Below, one piece after another: positions 26,386 to 36,329 of a stretch of 64,000 nt of DNA (position 1 is its first letter; every line of letters begins with the position of its first letter). Both the position numbers and the translations under genes were made by a program. This DNA comes from Shewanella colwelliana ATCC 39565. GTDB taxonomy: Bacteria; Pseudomonadota; Gammaproteobacteria; Enterobacterales; Shewanellaceae. The DNA lies in the NCBI RefSeq assembly GCF_000518705.1, contig NZ_JAEC01000004.1, positions 1-64,000 on the forward strand, read 5' to 3'. The notes below the pieces were generated by a model. That model did no database searches. It was not told the DNA's origin and saw nothing but the letters and a program-made list of their open reading frames with translations.

Positions 26386-29004
26386 ATGACAGTTACAAAC
26401 GAAAAGGAACTCGACCAACTGGTCGAGCGGGTAGCAAAAGCTCAAGCACAATATGCTAACTTCAGCCAAGAGCAAGTTGATGTGATATTCCGCGCCGCAG
26501 CCCTTGCCGCAGCAGATGCCAGAATTTCTTTGGCCAAAATGGCGGCGACCGAGACCTCTATGGGCGTAATCGAAGATAAGGTGATCAAAAACCACTTCGC
26601 ATCTGAGTACATTTATAACAAGTATAAAGATGAAAAAACTTGCGGCATCCTTGCCGAAGACCCCACTTTTGGCACTATAACCATTGCAGAGCCTGTTGGG
26701 CTTATTTGCGGCATTGTACCAACGACTAACCCAACATCTACTGCCATCTTTAAAGCACTTATCAGCCTGAAAACTCGTAATGGTATTATCTTTTCTCCCC
26801 ATCCTCGTGCCAAAGCATCAACAACAACGGCTGCCAAACTCGTGCTAGATGCTGCCATCGCGGCTGGTGCACCTAAAGATATTATAGGTTGGATTGATGA
26901 GCCAAGCGTTGCACTCTCGAACCAACTTATGACCCACGAAAAAATTAATTTAATCTTGGCAACCGGTGGACCAGGTATGGTTAAAGCAGCCTACTCGTCT
27001 GGTAAGCCAGCAATTGGTGTTGGTGCAGGTAATACACCGATTGTTATCGATGAAACGGCTGATATTAAACGCGCAGTCAGTTCAATATTGATGTCTAAGA
27101 CTTTCGATAACGGAGTCGTGTGTGCATCAGAGCAAGCTGTAGTCGTGGTCGATGAGATCTATGACGCTGTTAAAGAGCGTTTTGCTAGCCACGGTGGTTA
27201 TATTCTGTCGGCCAAAGAAACCAAAGCGATGCAGAAGGTGATCCTTAAAAATGGTGGACTTAATGCTGACATCGTTGGGCAAAGCGCCGCTACCATTGCT
27301 GCGATGGCCAATATTAAAGTACCAGCATCAACGAAAGTATTGATAGGCGAAGCCACTGCAATTAATGAGGCGGAAGCCTTCGCCCATGAGAAGCTGTCTC
27401 CCTTACTAGCCATGTATCGCGCCACCAATTTTGAGCAGGCGCTTGATAAGGCTGAAGCACTCGTGACTCTTGGTGGTATCGGCCATACCTCTGGGCTGTA
27501 TACCGATCAAGATACCCAAGTGGAACGAGTAAAAACCTTTGGGTTTAGAATGAAAACGGCACGTATTTTAATTAATACGCCTGCGTCTCAAGGTGGTATT
27601 GGCGATCTTTATAACTTTAAGCTGGCTCCATCACTTACCTTAGGTTGTGGCTCTTGGGGAGGAAACTCTATTTCAGAAAACGTTGGCCCAAGCCACCTGA
27701 TAAACAAAAAGACTGTCGCTAAAAGGGCTGAAAATATGTTGTGGCATAAACTTCCCTCCTCTATCTATTTCCGCCGTGGCAGTTTGCCAATTGCGCTTGA
27801 GGAGCTTAGCGATAAGCGCCGAGCCTTAATCGTCACCGATAAATATCTGTTCAATAATGGCTACTGTGATGAAACCATCAAGATCCTAAAGGCCCAAGGC
27901 CTAGAGACGGATGTTTTTTATGATGTAGAAGCCGATCCAACCTTGGCCATTGTTAACCAAGGCGCGAAGATGGCACAAAGTTTCCAACCAGATGTCATTA
28001 TCGCACTAGGTGGTGGTTCGCCAATGGATGCAGCTAAAATTATCTGGGTCATGTATGAACACCCAGATGTAGATTTTGCTGACTTAGCACTACGCTTTAT
28101 GGATATCCGTAAACGTATCTATAAGTTTCCAAAACTAGGTAAAAAAGCCACCATGGTTGCCATCCCAACCACATCAGGTACTGGCTCTGAAGTGACCCCT
28201 TTCGCAGTGGTCACCGACGAAAAAACTGGCATGAAGTACCCTATTGCCGATTATGAGCTTACTCCTAACATGGCCATTGTCGACCCTAACCTAGTGATGG
28301 ATATGCCAAAATCACTGACTGCCTTTGGTGGAATTGATGCGGTCACTCACGCATTAGAAGCTTACGTCAGTGTTATGGCTAATGAATACTCAGATGGTCA
28401 AGCACTGCAAGCGTTAGACCTACTATTTAAACATCTCCCCGATGCTTATGAGCTAGGTGCTAAAGCGCCAGTAGCAAGAGAAAAAGTCCACAATGGTGCA
28501 ACCATAGCAGGTATTGCTTTTGCTAATGCCTTCTTGGGAATTTGTCACTCAATGGCCCATAAGTTGGGGGCTGAATTCCACTTGGCTCATGGCTTAGCCA
28601 ACGCACTACTTATCAGTAATGTGATCCGTTTTAACGCCACGGATATGCCAACTAAACAAGCGGCATTTAGCCAATATGATCGTCCAAAAGCGCTATGTCG
28701 ATATGCAAAAATCGCAGAATATTTGAAACTTGAAGGCGCTACAGGCGAAGGCATTAGTGATGAAGAAAAAGTTGAAGCATTGCTCGAAAAAATCGATCAA
28801 CTCAAGAAGACGATTGGCATTCCGGCTTCGATCCAAGAAGCCGGCGTCAACGAAGCCGATTTCCTCGCCAAACTCGACGAGTTAGCAGAAGATGCGTTCG
28901 ATGATCAATGTACTGGTGCTAATCCACGTTACCCACTGATCGCGGAGCTCAAGGCCGTACTCCTTGCCAGTTACTACGGCAAGAACTACTCGGACAACGT
29001 GTAG
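26386..29004 (+). CDS. adhE: Bifunctional aldehyde-alcohol dehydrogenase AdhE
   Basis: AdhE reduces acetyl-CoA to acetaldehyde and then ethanol with NADH during fermentation, and assembles into spirosomes. The N-terminal CoA-acylating aldehyde dehydrogenase (about 1-440) has the catalytic Cys in DNGVVCASEQAVV (about 246). The C-terminal iron-dependent alcohol dehydrogenase (about 450-870) shows ALGGGSPMDAAK (NAD binding, near 545) and iron ligands in GICHSMAHKLGAEFHLAHG (near 720-740). The full length of 872 residues matches the family. An AAGGA site precedes the ATG. Conditions of expression cannot be read from the sequence. Confidence 0.97.
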   Translation: MTVTNEKELDQLVERVAKAQAQYANFSQEQVDVIFRAAALAAADARISLAKMAATETSMGVIEDKVIKNHFASEYIYNKYKDEKTCGILAEDPTFGTITIAEPVGLICGIVPTTNPTSTAIFKALISLKTRNGIIFSPHPRAKASTTTAAKLVLDAAIAAGAPKDIIGWIDEPSVALSNQLMTHEKINLILATGGPGMVKAAYSSGKPAIGVGAGNTPIVIDETADIKRAVSSILMSKTFDNGVVCASEQAVVVVDEIYDAVKERFASHGGYILSAKETKAMQKVILKNGGLNADIVGQSAATIAAMANIKVPASTKVLIGEATAINEAEAFAHEKLSPLLAMYRATNFEQALDKAEALVTLGGIGHTSGLYTDQDTQVERVKTFGFRMKTARILINTPASQGGIGDLYNFKLAPSLTLGCGSWGGNSISENVGPSHLINKKTVAKRAENMLWHKLPSSIYFRRGSLPIALEELSDKRRALIVTDKYLFNNGYCDETIKILKAQGLETDVFYDVEADPTLAIVNQGAKMAQSFQPDVIIALGGGSPMDAAKIIWVMYEHPDVDFADLALRFMDIRKRIYKFPKLGKKATMVAIPTTSGTGSEVTPFAVVTDEKTGMKYPIADYELTPNMAIVDPNLVMDMPKSLTAFGGIDAVTHALEAYVSVMANEYSDGQALQALDLLFKHLPDAYELGAKAPVAREKVHNGATIAGIAFANAFLGICHSMAHKLGAEFHLAHGLANALLISNVIRFNATDMPTKQAAFSQYDRPKALCRYAKIAEYLKLEGATGEGISDEEKVEALLEKIDQLKKTIGIPASIQEAGVNEADFLAKLDELAEDAFDDQCTGANPRYPLIAELKAVLLASYYGKNYSDNV

Positions 29005-29055
29005 TCTTTTGATTAAACCACGCTAGCTGATAACTGCTAGAGTGTGACAGATAAC

Positions 29056-29084
29056 AAAAGGTGCCTTTGTGGCACCTTTTTTTG
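29056..29084 (+). terminator. Terminator of adhE
   Basis: AAAAGGTGCC and GGCACCTTTT form a 10-bp stem with a 5-base loop and T-run. Confidence 0.9.
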
Positions 29085-29201
29085 TATTTTGCGCTTAATA
29101 CTACGATTGCTATTTACTATCTACACGACAAAAATTATTGAATGGTTGAATAGAGTAAGATCCGTTATAAGAACTCACCGTTAATCCTGAGTCTTTATTA
29201 A

Positions 29202-29840
29202 TTGAACAATCCACCTGAATTTCCTGTTTCAACAACCATTTTTAGTGATATTTGCGAAGCCATTGCTGACAAAGGCTATATCGTGGTTCACAACATACTC
29301 CCCATACAAACGCTTAATACATTGCGTGATGAACTGGCCAAAATGGAACTCACTGAATTCAAACCAGCAGCTATAGGTCGACATGCCGATCAAGCTGTCA
29401 TTGAAGAGATTAGACGGGATAAAATTCTTTGGATTGATCACAGCAACACCTTTGCCCAGCCCTATTTTGATTGGTCGGAACAACTGCGACTCGCAATTAA
29501 TCGTTACCTGTTCTTGGGCTTGTTTGACTATGAAACCATGTTTGCCTACTACGCTAAAGGGGCCTTCTATAAACGGCATGTTGACGCCTTTAAAGGGCAA
29601 TCTAATCGTAAACTTACCTCTATACTCTATTTAAATGAGGCATGGCAACCCAGTGACGGCGGCGAGTTGCTTATGTATCAACATGGTCAGTCTGTCCCAT
29701 TTCAAACGGTTGAGCCGAGGTTTGGTACCATGGTTATCTTTCTCAGTGAAATGTTTCCCCATGAAGTCACTCAGTCTAACTGTGACCGTTATAGCTTAAC
29801 GGGCTGGTATCGCGTTAATGAAGGGACACCATTAGCCTAG
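29202..29840 (+). CDS. 2-oxoglutarate/Fe(II) oxygenase (prolyl hydroxylase-like)
   Basis: A single-domain dioxygenase of 212 residues related to prolyl 4-hydroxylase and PHD-type enzymes, which hydroxylate a protein or small-molecule substrate using 2-oxoglutarate, O2 and Fe(II). The iron triad is seen as YKRHVDAF (HxD, near 126) and FPHEVTQ (distal His, near 187), with a 2OG-binding Arg in DRYSLTGWYR near the C-terminus. LTSILYLNEAWQPSDGGEL is the typical double-stranded helix strand. The start is TTG at 29202, with no strong ribosome site, so the true start is uncertain. The target is unknown; EF-Tu and ribosomal proteins are hydroxylated by related bacterial enzymes. Confidence 0.85.
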   Translation: MNNPPEFPVSTTIFSDICEAIADKGYIVVHNILPIQTLNTLRDELAKMELTEFKPAAIGRHADQAVIEEIRRDKILWIDHSNTFAQPYFDWSEQLRLAINRYLFLGLFDYETMFAYYAKGAFYKRHVDAFKGQSNRKLTSILYLNEAWQPSDGGELLMYQHGQSVPFQTVEPRFGTMVIFLSEMFPHEVTQSNCDRYSLTGWYRVNEGTPLA

Positions 29841-29856
29841 TGAAATCGATGATATA

Positions 29857-29888
29857 AAAAAGGCCAGAACATAAGTTCTGGCCTTTAT
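29857..29888. terminator. Bidirectional terminator between convergent genes
   Basis: AAAGGCCAGAAC and GTTCTGGCCTTT form a 12-bp stem with a 4-base loop. Confidence 0.9.
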
Positions 29889-29912
29889 TGTGATCGGGTT
29901 TAATAAATAAGA

Positions 29913-31973
29913 CTATTTAGCAGTCCAGCGATCCATCCAACCTAATACATTAGCGTACCACTGCTCTAAATTATCAGGGTTTAAGATCCAGTGATTTTCA
30001 TCTGGGTAGATCAATAGTTCAGATGGAATGCCCTTACGCTGCATAAAGCTGAATGCGGCAAGACCTTGACCATAAGGAACTCGGAAATCCTTTTCACCAT
30101 GAATAACCAACATAGGTGTTTGCCAGTTTTCGACATAGTTAACTGGATTAAACTTCTCGTACAGCGCCTTATTGTCTTGATAGGTACCACCAAACTCATA
30201 CTCAGGGAACCACAGCTCCTCTGTCACATAGTACATAGATCGCATATCAAACAGTCCAGCATGGTTAACCAAACACTTGAAACCGTCATTCCAGTTACCC
30301 TGGATCCAGTTCATCATGTAACCGCCGTACGATCCACCCAAGGCACAGGCACGCGTGCTATCTAACCATTTTTGCTGTGCTGTCACAGCGGCTAAACCTT
30401 TCTGTAAGTCTTCTAATGGCTTGCCGCCCCAATCTTGTGAGATTGAATCGGTAAAGGCTTGGCCATAACCAGTTGAGCCGTGGAAATCGATCATCACCAC
30501 ACCGTAACCTGCACCGGCCCACAGTTGTGCGTTCCAACGGCTACTAAACGAGTTACCGAATGAGCCTTGTGGCCCACCATGTACTAAAAAGGCGATAGGA
30601 TACTTCTTACCCGCTTTATAACCCACCGGCTTTATCCAGTAGCCGAAGACTTCCTCGTTGTTCCACCCCTTAAAACTGAACTGCTCATACTCACCAAATT
30701 TGATTTTGGCGAGCTTATCTTTATTGACGTCAGTCAAGCGGGTTCTATTTTGACCATCTAGCGCCATGGTATAAAGATCGCCAGGCTGTACTAAGCTCTT
30801 GTGATTGAAAACAATCTTATCAGCGGTTACACCAACAATGCTGTTGCTACCTTCGTTATAGATAGTCTTAACATCACCAAACTGGGTGTTTACCTCAAAA
30901 ATGCTCACTTGACCCACATCTTGCGCGGTCACATAAAGGGTGCGGTTATCTTTGCCAAACATCAATGAACTGGCACTGCGATCCCACAGCGGAGCGACCT
31001 CCTTTTCTTGGCCTGTAACCGTGTCACGTAACATGATGCGGTAACGATCGGCTTCAAAACCTGGCTTGGTCATCGCAAGATATGCCATATAACGACCGTC
31101 TACTGAGAACGTTGGCAGTGCATCCCACGCCTTATTATCTTCAGTCAGGTTTTTAGCGGTTCCACCTGTAACTGGTACCTGCCACAAATCGTAATTGGTT
31201 TCCCACGCTTGTTGAGTACTCGGTGCTTTTGCACTGTAGACGACATACTTACCATCTGGGGTAAAGGTCACCTCTTCCATACCAGAAAAGGGTAGCGCTG
31301 GGGTTTCGGTGTCGAGACCTTTGGTAACGTCAACTGGCGCTGTGATGGTTTCACCGTTCAACTGGGCTACAAACAGATGGCTGCGGCTATGATCGCCCCA
31401 AGTATCCCAATGACGCACCATTAATTGCTTGTACTCACGGCCAGTAGAGCTGCGTTCAGCTTCTGCGGCAAACTTATCTGCAGAGCAGGTTAAATCTTCG
31501 CAAGCTGGGAATACACGAATATTAATGACCACTTGCTTGCCATCTTGAGACAGCTTAAAACCCTCAACATCCAGTGGTAGCTCAGAGATCTGTTGCGCTT
31601 CACCACCATCAAGAGCCAGTTCAAATAGTTGTGAACTGCCATTACGCGCCGCTAAAAAATAGACTTTTTTATCATCAGCACTAAAAGCAACACTGTGCTC
31701 TGTGCCTGTTGCAGTAGTCAGGCGTTTGGCCGCTTGATCACTACCTATTGTTTGAAGATAAAGATCAGACGAAGCGACACCTTTGTCATCAATATTTTTA
31801 ACAGCATAAACGACTTTATTGCCATCATTAGACAATACAGACGAATGCAGCTTGTTGATTTTGACTAAGTCTTGCACTTTAAAAGGCTGTGGTTCTGCAG
31901 CATTAGCGCCAAATGCTAAGCCAGCAGTTGCCAAGGCAAGTATGATTGCAGTTTTTTTCATTGTTATTGTCAT
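29913..31973 (-). CDS. S9-family prolyl oligopeptidase, exported
   Basis: A periplasmic serine peptidase of 686 residues, acylaminoacyl-peptidase or dipeptidyl-peptidase type. A signal peptide ends at GANAAEP (about residue 25). A seven-bladed WD/TolB-like propeller follows (about 40-420), with repeated VAFSADDKKVYF, VTFTPDGKYVVYSA and TFSVDGRYMAYLA motifs. The C-terminal alpha/beta-hydrolase has the nucleophile in GGSYGGYM (near 548), the Asp in GEKDFRVPY and the His in DENHWIL. Met5 (31961) is an alternative start. It stands alone and is probably a nutritional peptidase. Confidence 0.9.
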   Translation of the reverse strand: MTITMKKTAIILALATAGLAFGANAAEPQPFKVQDLVKINKLHSSVLSNDGNKVVYAVKNIDDKGVASSDLYLQTIGSDQAAKRLTTATGTEHSVAFSADDKKVYFLAARNGSSQLFELALDGGEAQQISELPLDVEGFKLSQDGKQVVINIRVFPACEDLTCSADKFAAEAERSSTGREYKQLMVRHWDTWGDHSRSHLFVAQLNGETITAPVDVTKGLDTETPALPFSGMEEVTFTPDGKYVVYSAKAPSTQQAWETNYDLWQVPVTGGTAKNLTEDNKAWDALPTFSVDGRYMAYLAMTKPGFEADRYRIMLRDTVTGQEKEVAPLWDRSASSLMFGKDNRTLYVTAQDVGQVSIFEVNTQFGDVKTIYNEGSNSIVGVTADKIVFNHKSLVQPGDLYTMALDGQNRTRLTDVNKDKLAKIKFGEYEQFSFKGWNNEEVFGYWIKPVGYKAGKKYPIAFLVHGGPQGSFGNSFSSRWNAQLWAGAGYGVVMIDFHGSTGYGQAFTDSISQDWGGKPLEDLQKGLAAVTAQQKWLDSTRACALGGSYGGYMMNWIQGNWNDGFKCLVNHAGLFDMRSMYYVTEELWFPEYEFGGTYQDNKALYEKFNPVNYVENWQTPMLVIHGEKDFRVPYGQGLAAFSFMQRKGIPSELLIYPDENHWILNPDNLEQWYANVLGWMDRWTAK

Positions 31974-32034
31974 CTTATTGAAGTGAAGACCAGACCCATG
32001 CTGATCTTAAAAATTTTATGCGCAAGCACACTAA

Positions 32035-32070
32035 ACAAAAATTGGGGATTAGGCAAGCCGCCTATCCCCA
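32035..32070 (-). terminator. Terminator of the fumarase gene
   Basis: GGGGATAGGC and GCCTAATCCCC form a stem, and AATTTTTG follows on the minus strand. Confidence 0.75.
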
Positions 32071-32097
32071 TGGTTTTAGCCACTTTGTAACGCCATG

Positions 32098-33621
32098 TTA
32101 GCTAAGTTTTACCTTCCACATTGCTGGACCGGTTTCATGAGCATTAACGCCGTCACTGTCAACGGCAACGGTTACAGGCATGTCTTGAACATCAAACTCG
32201 TAGATAGCTTCCATACCCAAGTCTTCAAACGCCACCACGCGAGACTTCTTAATCGCTTTAGAGACAAGATACGCAGCGCCCCCAACCGCCATCAGATACA
32301 CAGCTTTATGCTTCTTAATCGACTCGACTGTCGCAGGGCCACGTTCAGCTTTTCCTATCATGCCCATTAACCCAGTTTTATCGAGCATCAGATCGGTAAA
32401 CTTATCCATACGAGTAGCCGTGGTAGGACCGGCTGGACCGACTACCTCACTGCCAACCGGATCAACAGGACCCACGTAATAGATAAACTTGCCAGTAAAG
32501 TCTACGCCTTCTGGTAAGCCTTCACCGCTCTCGATAAGCGTCTGAATACGCTTGTGGGCCGCATCGCGTCCGGTAAGCATCTTACCGTTTAGCAGTAACA
32601 CATCACCACTCTTCCACTGTTCAATATCAGCTTGCGTCACGGTATCAAGGTTTACACGGCGTACATCTTCACCCGCTTCACGAGTGATCTCTGGCCAATC
32701 CGCTAATGATGGAGGAGTCAGGTCGGCAGGACCTGAACCATCAAGATGAAAATGAACATGGCGGGTGGCCGCACAATTTGGGATCATGACCACAGGTTTT
32801 GATGCAGCATGAGTTGGCGCCGATTTGATTTTGATATCCAATACGGTCGTCAAGCCGCCCAAGCCTTGAGCACCAATACCTAGCTTATTGGCTCGCTCAA
32901 AGATCTCAAGACGTAGCTTCTCTTCTGTAGTCTCAGCACCACGCGCTTGCAGCTCGTGAATATCGACAGGGTCCATCAGTGACTCTTTGGCCATCACAGC
33001 CGCTTTCTCCGCAGTGCCGCCGATCCCTATACCTAACATACCTGGTGGGCACCAACCCGCGCCCATAGTTGGCAAGGTTTTTTCTACCCATGCAGCGATA
33101 TCGTCAGACGGGTTAAGCATCACCATCTTAGATTTGTTTTCCGACCCGCCACCTTTCGCGGCAATAGCCACTTCAACATGATCACCTGGCACCATATCGA
33201 TATGCACCACAGATGGGGTGTTATCACGGGTGTTCTTGCGACTTCCGGCTGGGTCAGCCACGATCGATGCACGCAGCGGGTTATCAGGATTGGTGTAAGC
33301 GCGCCTGACGCCTTCATCTACCATCTCCTGTACCGTCATATCGGTTTTGTCCCACTTAACCCCCATTCCAACCTTAACAAAACAGGTGACAATACCAGTG
33401 TCTTGGCACAAAGGACGTTTGCCTTCGGCTGACATACGAGAGTTAATCAGGATTTGAGCAATCGCATCTTTTGCTGCAACACTCTCCTCTTTCTCGTACG
33501 CCTCTGCCATAGCATCAACGAAGTCTTTTGGGTGGTAATAAGAGATATATTGAAGTGCATCAGCAACACTTTCGATTAGGTCGGCTTGCTTAATGATGGG
33601 CTGTTCTATACTCACAGACAT
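32098..33621 (-). CDS. fumB: Fumarate hydratase class I (4Fe-4S)
   Basis: An iron-sulfur fumarase interconverting fumarate and malate in the TCA cycle or in reductive fumarate formation. Cluster cysteines are in LCQDTGIVTCF (near 104), PNCAATRHVHF (near 223) and probably one more downstream. The C-terminal beta domain carries GKMLTGRDAAHKR and VGPVDPVGSEVVGPAGPTT. The 507 residues are shorter than E. coli FumA (548). The ATG at 33621 (MSVSIEQPIIK) has AAGGA next to it; the open frame extends 23 codons further but looks non-coding. The symbol follows Shewanella usage, and fumA would be equally defensible. It is divergent from pabB. Confidence 0.92.
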   Translation of the reverse strand: MSVSIEQPIIKQADLIESVADALQYISYYHPKDFVDAMAEAYEKEESVAAKDAIAQILINSRMSAEGKRPLCQDTGIVTCFVKVGMGVKWDKTDMTVQEMVDEGVRRAYTNPDNPLRASIVADPAGSRKNTRDNTPSVVHIDMVPGDHVEVAIAAKGGGSENKSKMVMLNPSDDIAAWVEKTLPTMGAGWCPPGMLGIGIGGTAEKAAVMAKESLMDPVDIHELQARGAETTEEKLRLEIFERANKLGIGAQGLGGLTTVLDIKIKSAPTHAASKPVVMIPNCAATRHVHFHLDGSGPADLTPPSLADWPEITREAGEDVRRVNLDTVTQADIEQWKSGDVLLLNGKMLTGRDAAHKRIQTLIESGEGLPEGVDFTGKFIYYVGPVDPVGSEVVGPAGPTTATRMDKFTDLMLDKTGLMGMIGKAERGPATVESIKKHKAVYLMAVGGAAYLVSKAIKKSRVVAFEDLGMEAIYEFDVQDMPVTVAVDSDGVNAHETGPAMWKVKLS

Positions 33622-33748
33622 TTCCTTACTCACAGTTTGGTGATTCACCGCCCTTTTGCAGGGTCGCGTATTTTTTTTTAATCCGTTCACAATATGATAC
33701 TCTTTCGCGACTTTTAGGGGAACATCACATTTTAGATAAGGTTATTTG

Positions 33749-35143
33749 ATGGATTATTCATCAACTCAAGATGTTGCAGTGAAAACCTTGGACTGGAATT
33801 TTTCAACAACTGAGGTTTTCGGCCATTTTGCCGAACACAAATGGGCAGTGTTACTTGACTCAGCGAATGCTGAGCACCCTAACGCCCGTTACGACATTAT
33901 GAGTTACAGCCCCGTCGCGACATTAGTGACCCGTGGTGAGTTGACCGAGATAACCCACATTAATGCCACGGGCGAAAAAAACCTGCTTTGCAGTCGTGAG
34001 GATCCCTTTAGCTTATTAGCGCGCACCATTAAGCATTATTTCCCTATTAGCCAGTCAGTAAACTTGCCCTTTAGTGGTGGCGCACTGGGATCTTTTAGTT
34101 ATGATCTGGGGCGAAGGGTGGAATCCTTACCGCACATTGCACAGCAAGATATTGCGTTACCCGAAATGAATGTCGGCCTCTACACTTGGGCATTGATTTA
34201 TGACCGATGCGAAACACAATGGTCTCTGGTGCACTATCATGGCAGTGCTGCTCTAGAATCGACCTTAGCAGAAATTGAATCTCAGCTGTCCGTTGCACCA
34301 ACTCATACTCATTTCTCTCTGACCCACGACTGGCAGCCACAGATCAGCCAACACGATTACAGTGAAAAGTTTGACACGGTGCAGAGATACTTGCATAGCG
34401 GTGATTGCTACCAAATAAACCTCACCCAACGTTTCGACGCACAATATCAAGGTGACGAATGGCAAGCCTACCTCAAGTTGAGAGCCAGTAATAAAGCCCC
34501 ATTTTCCGCGTTTATTCGTCTGCCACAACACTCCATATTGTCGATATCCCCAGAGCGCTTTATCCAACTCAACGGCAGTGATATAGAGACTAAACCAATA
34601 AAAGGTACCCTCCCCAGGTCCAGCGATCCAGTGTTGGATAAACTGGCTGCTGCAACCCTAGCAACATCAGAAAAAGATCGCGCTGAAAACGTCATGATTG
34701 TCGATCTGCTGCGTAATGATATCGGCAAGGTCGCTCAAGCCGGTAGTGTCGGCGTGCCACACCTTTTCGATATTGAAAGTTTTCCTGCCGTGCACCATTT
34801 AGTCAGCACTGTGACCGCCAAACTCGATAGCCGCTACAGCGGCTGTGATCTACTCAGGGCAGCATTTCCTGGTGGCTCAATCACCGGTGCCCCAAAAATT
34901 CGGGCCATGGAGATTATTGAGGAACTTGAGCCTTCAAGACGCTCAATATACTGTGGCACTATCGGCTACATCAGCCAAGATGGCAAAATGGACACCAATA
35001 TCACCATCAGAACCTTAGTCACTGAGGATCAGCATATCTACTGTTGGGCTGGTGGCGGTATCGTAGCCGATTCAAACGTCGATGCTGAATACCAAGAAAG
35101 CTATGATAAGGTAAGCAGAATATTACCCATTCTGTCGAAATAG
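33749..35143 (+). CDS. pabB: Aminodeoxychorismate synthase component I
   Basis: PabB aminates chorismate to 4-amino-4-deoxychorismate for folate synthesis, using ammonia from the PabA glutaminase encoded elsewhere. The 464-residue chorismate-binding enzyme shows the N-terminal domain with GGALGSFSYDLGRR (near 111) and the core motifs GDCYQINLTQRF, KPIKGTLPRSSDP (with the PIKGT catalytic Lys) and FPGGSITGAPKIRAMEIIEEL. The PIKGT motif separates PabB from anthranilate synthase, which has PxAGT. The start is the ATG at 33749; a TTG just before it is less likely. The order pabB-nudL is conserved with E. coli. Confidence 0.94.
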   Translation: MDYSSTQDVAVKTLDWNFSTTEVFGHFAEHKWAVLLDSANAEHPNARYDIMSYSPVATLVTRGELTEITHINATGEKNLLCSREDPFSLLARTIKHYFPISQSVNLPFSGGALGSFSYDLGRRVESLPHIAQQDIALPEMNVGLYTWALIYDRCETQWSLVHYHGSAALESTLAEIESQLSVAPTHTHFSLTHDWQPQISQHDYSEKFDTVQRYLHSGDCYQINLTQRFDAQYQGDEWQAYLKLRASNKAPFSAFIRLPQHSILSISPERFIQLNGSDIETKPIKGTLPRSSDPVLDKLAAATLATSEKDRAENVMIVDLLRNDIGKVAQAGSVGVPHLFDIESFPAVHHLVSTVTAKLDSRYSGCDLLRAAFPGGSITGAPKIRAMEIIEELEPSRRSIYCGTIGYISQDGKMDTNITIRTLVTEDQHIYCWAGGGIVADSNVDAEYQESYDKVSRILPILSK

Positions 35144-35157
35144 AGGTAGGAGTGTCG

Positions 35158-35733
35158 ATGACCCTAGAGGAGTTTAAACACCGCTACAATTTAATGATAC
35201 TGCCGGACGATACAGGCCCAGTGATCAGTCACCGACTTCGTCAAGCTGCGGTATTGGTCGCTTTTATTGAACAAAAACAAGAGCTGCATCTAATCTTAAC
35301 CCGACGAGCGAGCCACTTACGCGCCCACCCTGGGCAAATTAGCTTCCCGGGGGGCAAGGTAGAAAAAAGTGATAAGAACTTAGAGGCAACGGCGCTACGA
35401 GAGGCCCATGAAGAGATCGCACTAGCCATCTCTAATGTCGAGGTGTTAGGCCAATACCCAATGTTTAACACCTTTACGGGCTTTGCCATCGCCCCCATTA
35501 TCGGTGTGGTTAAGCAAGGTTTTAATCCGATACTGGATCCTGGTGAAGTCGACGAATTATTTACCGTGCCACTGTCATTTTTATTGGATCCAGCCAATCG
35601 GGTCGTCAAACACTTCATGCGCCGCGGTATCCAATACCCCGTCTATTTCATCCAATACCAAGAGTATTTTATCTGGGGCGCAACAGCAGCCATGATAGAT
35701 AGGATCTGCCGCCAAATATCCTATAACGGTTAG
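35158..35733 (+). CDS. nudL: Nudix CoA pyrophosphatase NudL
   Basis: A Nudix hydrolase that cleaves CoA and related CoA derivatives to 4'-phosphopantetheine and 3',5'-ADP. The Nudix box runs from GGKVEKSDKNLEATALREAH into EEIALAIS (near residues 62-85), preceded by the UPF0035 CoA motif LTRRASHLRAHPGQISFPGG. The 191 residues match E. coli NudL. The ATG at 35158 lies at a good distance from TAGGAG; the GTG at 35152 is too close. It lies 14 bases after pabB. Confidence 0.92.
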   Translation: MTLEEFKHRYNLMILPDDTGPVISHRLRQAAVLVAFIEQKQELHLILTRRASHLRAHPGQISFPGGKVEKSDKNLEATALREAHEEIALAISNVEVLGQYPMFNTFTGFAIAPIIGVVKQGFNPILDPGEVDELFTVPLSFLLDPANRVVKHFMRRGIQYPVYFIQYQEYFIWGATAAMIDRICRQISYNG

Positions 35734-35737
35734 AGGA

Positions 35738-36073
35738 TTAAACCAGAAAGCTGATATAGAGCCCAGCAGCCAATGATGACAGCAGTAGCAATGGAATATT
35801 AAACCAATAGCCCAAACGACTATGATGTGCAGCATAGTAGTTCAGCGCTAAGCTGAGCAAGCTTATGGCTGCACAGGTCCAAATGACATACTCAAGTCTC
35901 AGTGTCATGGTTGGGTCCCAACTTAAGCGTACGCTCGCGCCCTTGCTTAAATAGTAACCAACCGCTCTATCCGGTCTTGCTTGGTCAAAAATCAATAATG
36001 CATAAACAGCCAACGCCCAACCACCGATAGAGAGCAGGCTTAATAGCAATTGAAATACTTTCAGTTTTTTCAC
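35738..36073 (-). CDS. Hypothetical inner-membrane protein, 111 residues
   Basis: No family was recognised. Three transmembrane helices are predicted, about residues 5-27, 59-78 and 86-108, joined by a loop with KGASVRLSWDPTMTLRLEY. The GTG at 36073 is chosen over the ATG at 36112 because AGAGG lies 8 bases upstream of it. It is convergent with nudL, with only four bases between their ends. Its position between nudL and asnS suggests a Shewanella-specific gene. No catalytic motif is visible. Confidence 0.7.
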   Translation of the reverse strand: MKKLKVFQLLLSLLSIGGWALAVYALLIFDQARPDRAVGYYLSKGASVRLSWDPTMTLRLEYVIWTCAAISLLSLALNYYAAHHSRLGYWFNIPLLLLSSLAAGLYISFLV

Positions 36074-36329
36074 GTTAGCCTCTGACTTTTGAGCGTATTT
36101 TAAGCATAACAACTTTTATACTGATACACCATTGCGGCCGTGTAAAAACGGTTAGCGCCACCAATTGTATTGATATTGACCCAATCTATAGCGTTAACCT
36201 TCCAATTAATCCGAATTATTTAACCTATCCGCCGCTATTGTGGTGTTTTCCCCTTGAGAAAAGCCACCAGCAAGGTAAGATAAACCTCCAAAATTTTTAA
36301 TAAAACGATTCGTGGAGAACTAAGCAACA

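Noticed and set aside
26371..26802. Long minus-strand open frame inside adhE
   Set aside because: It is fully antisense to AdhE, whose catalytic motifs are intact, and it has no recognisable content.
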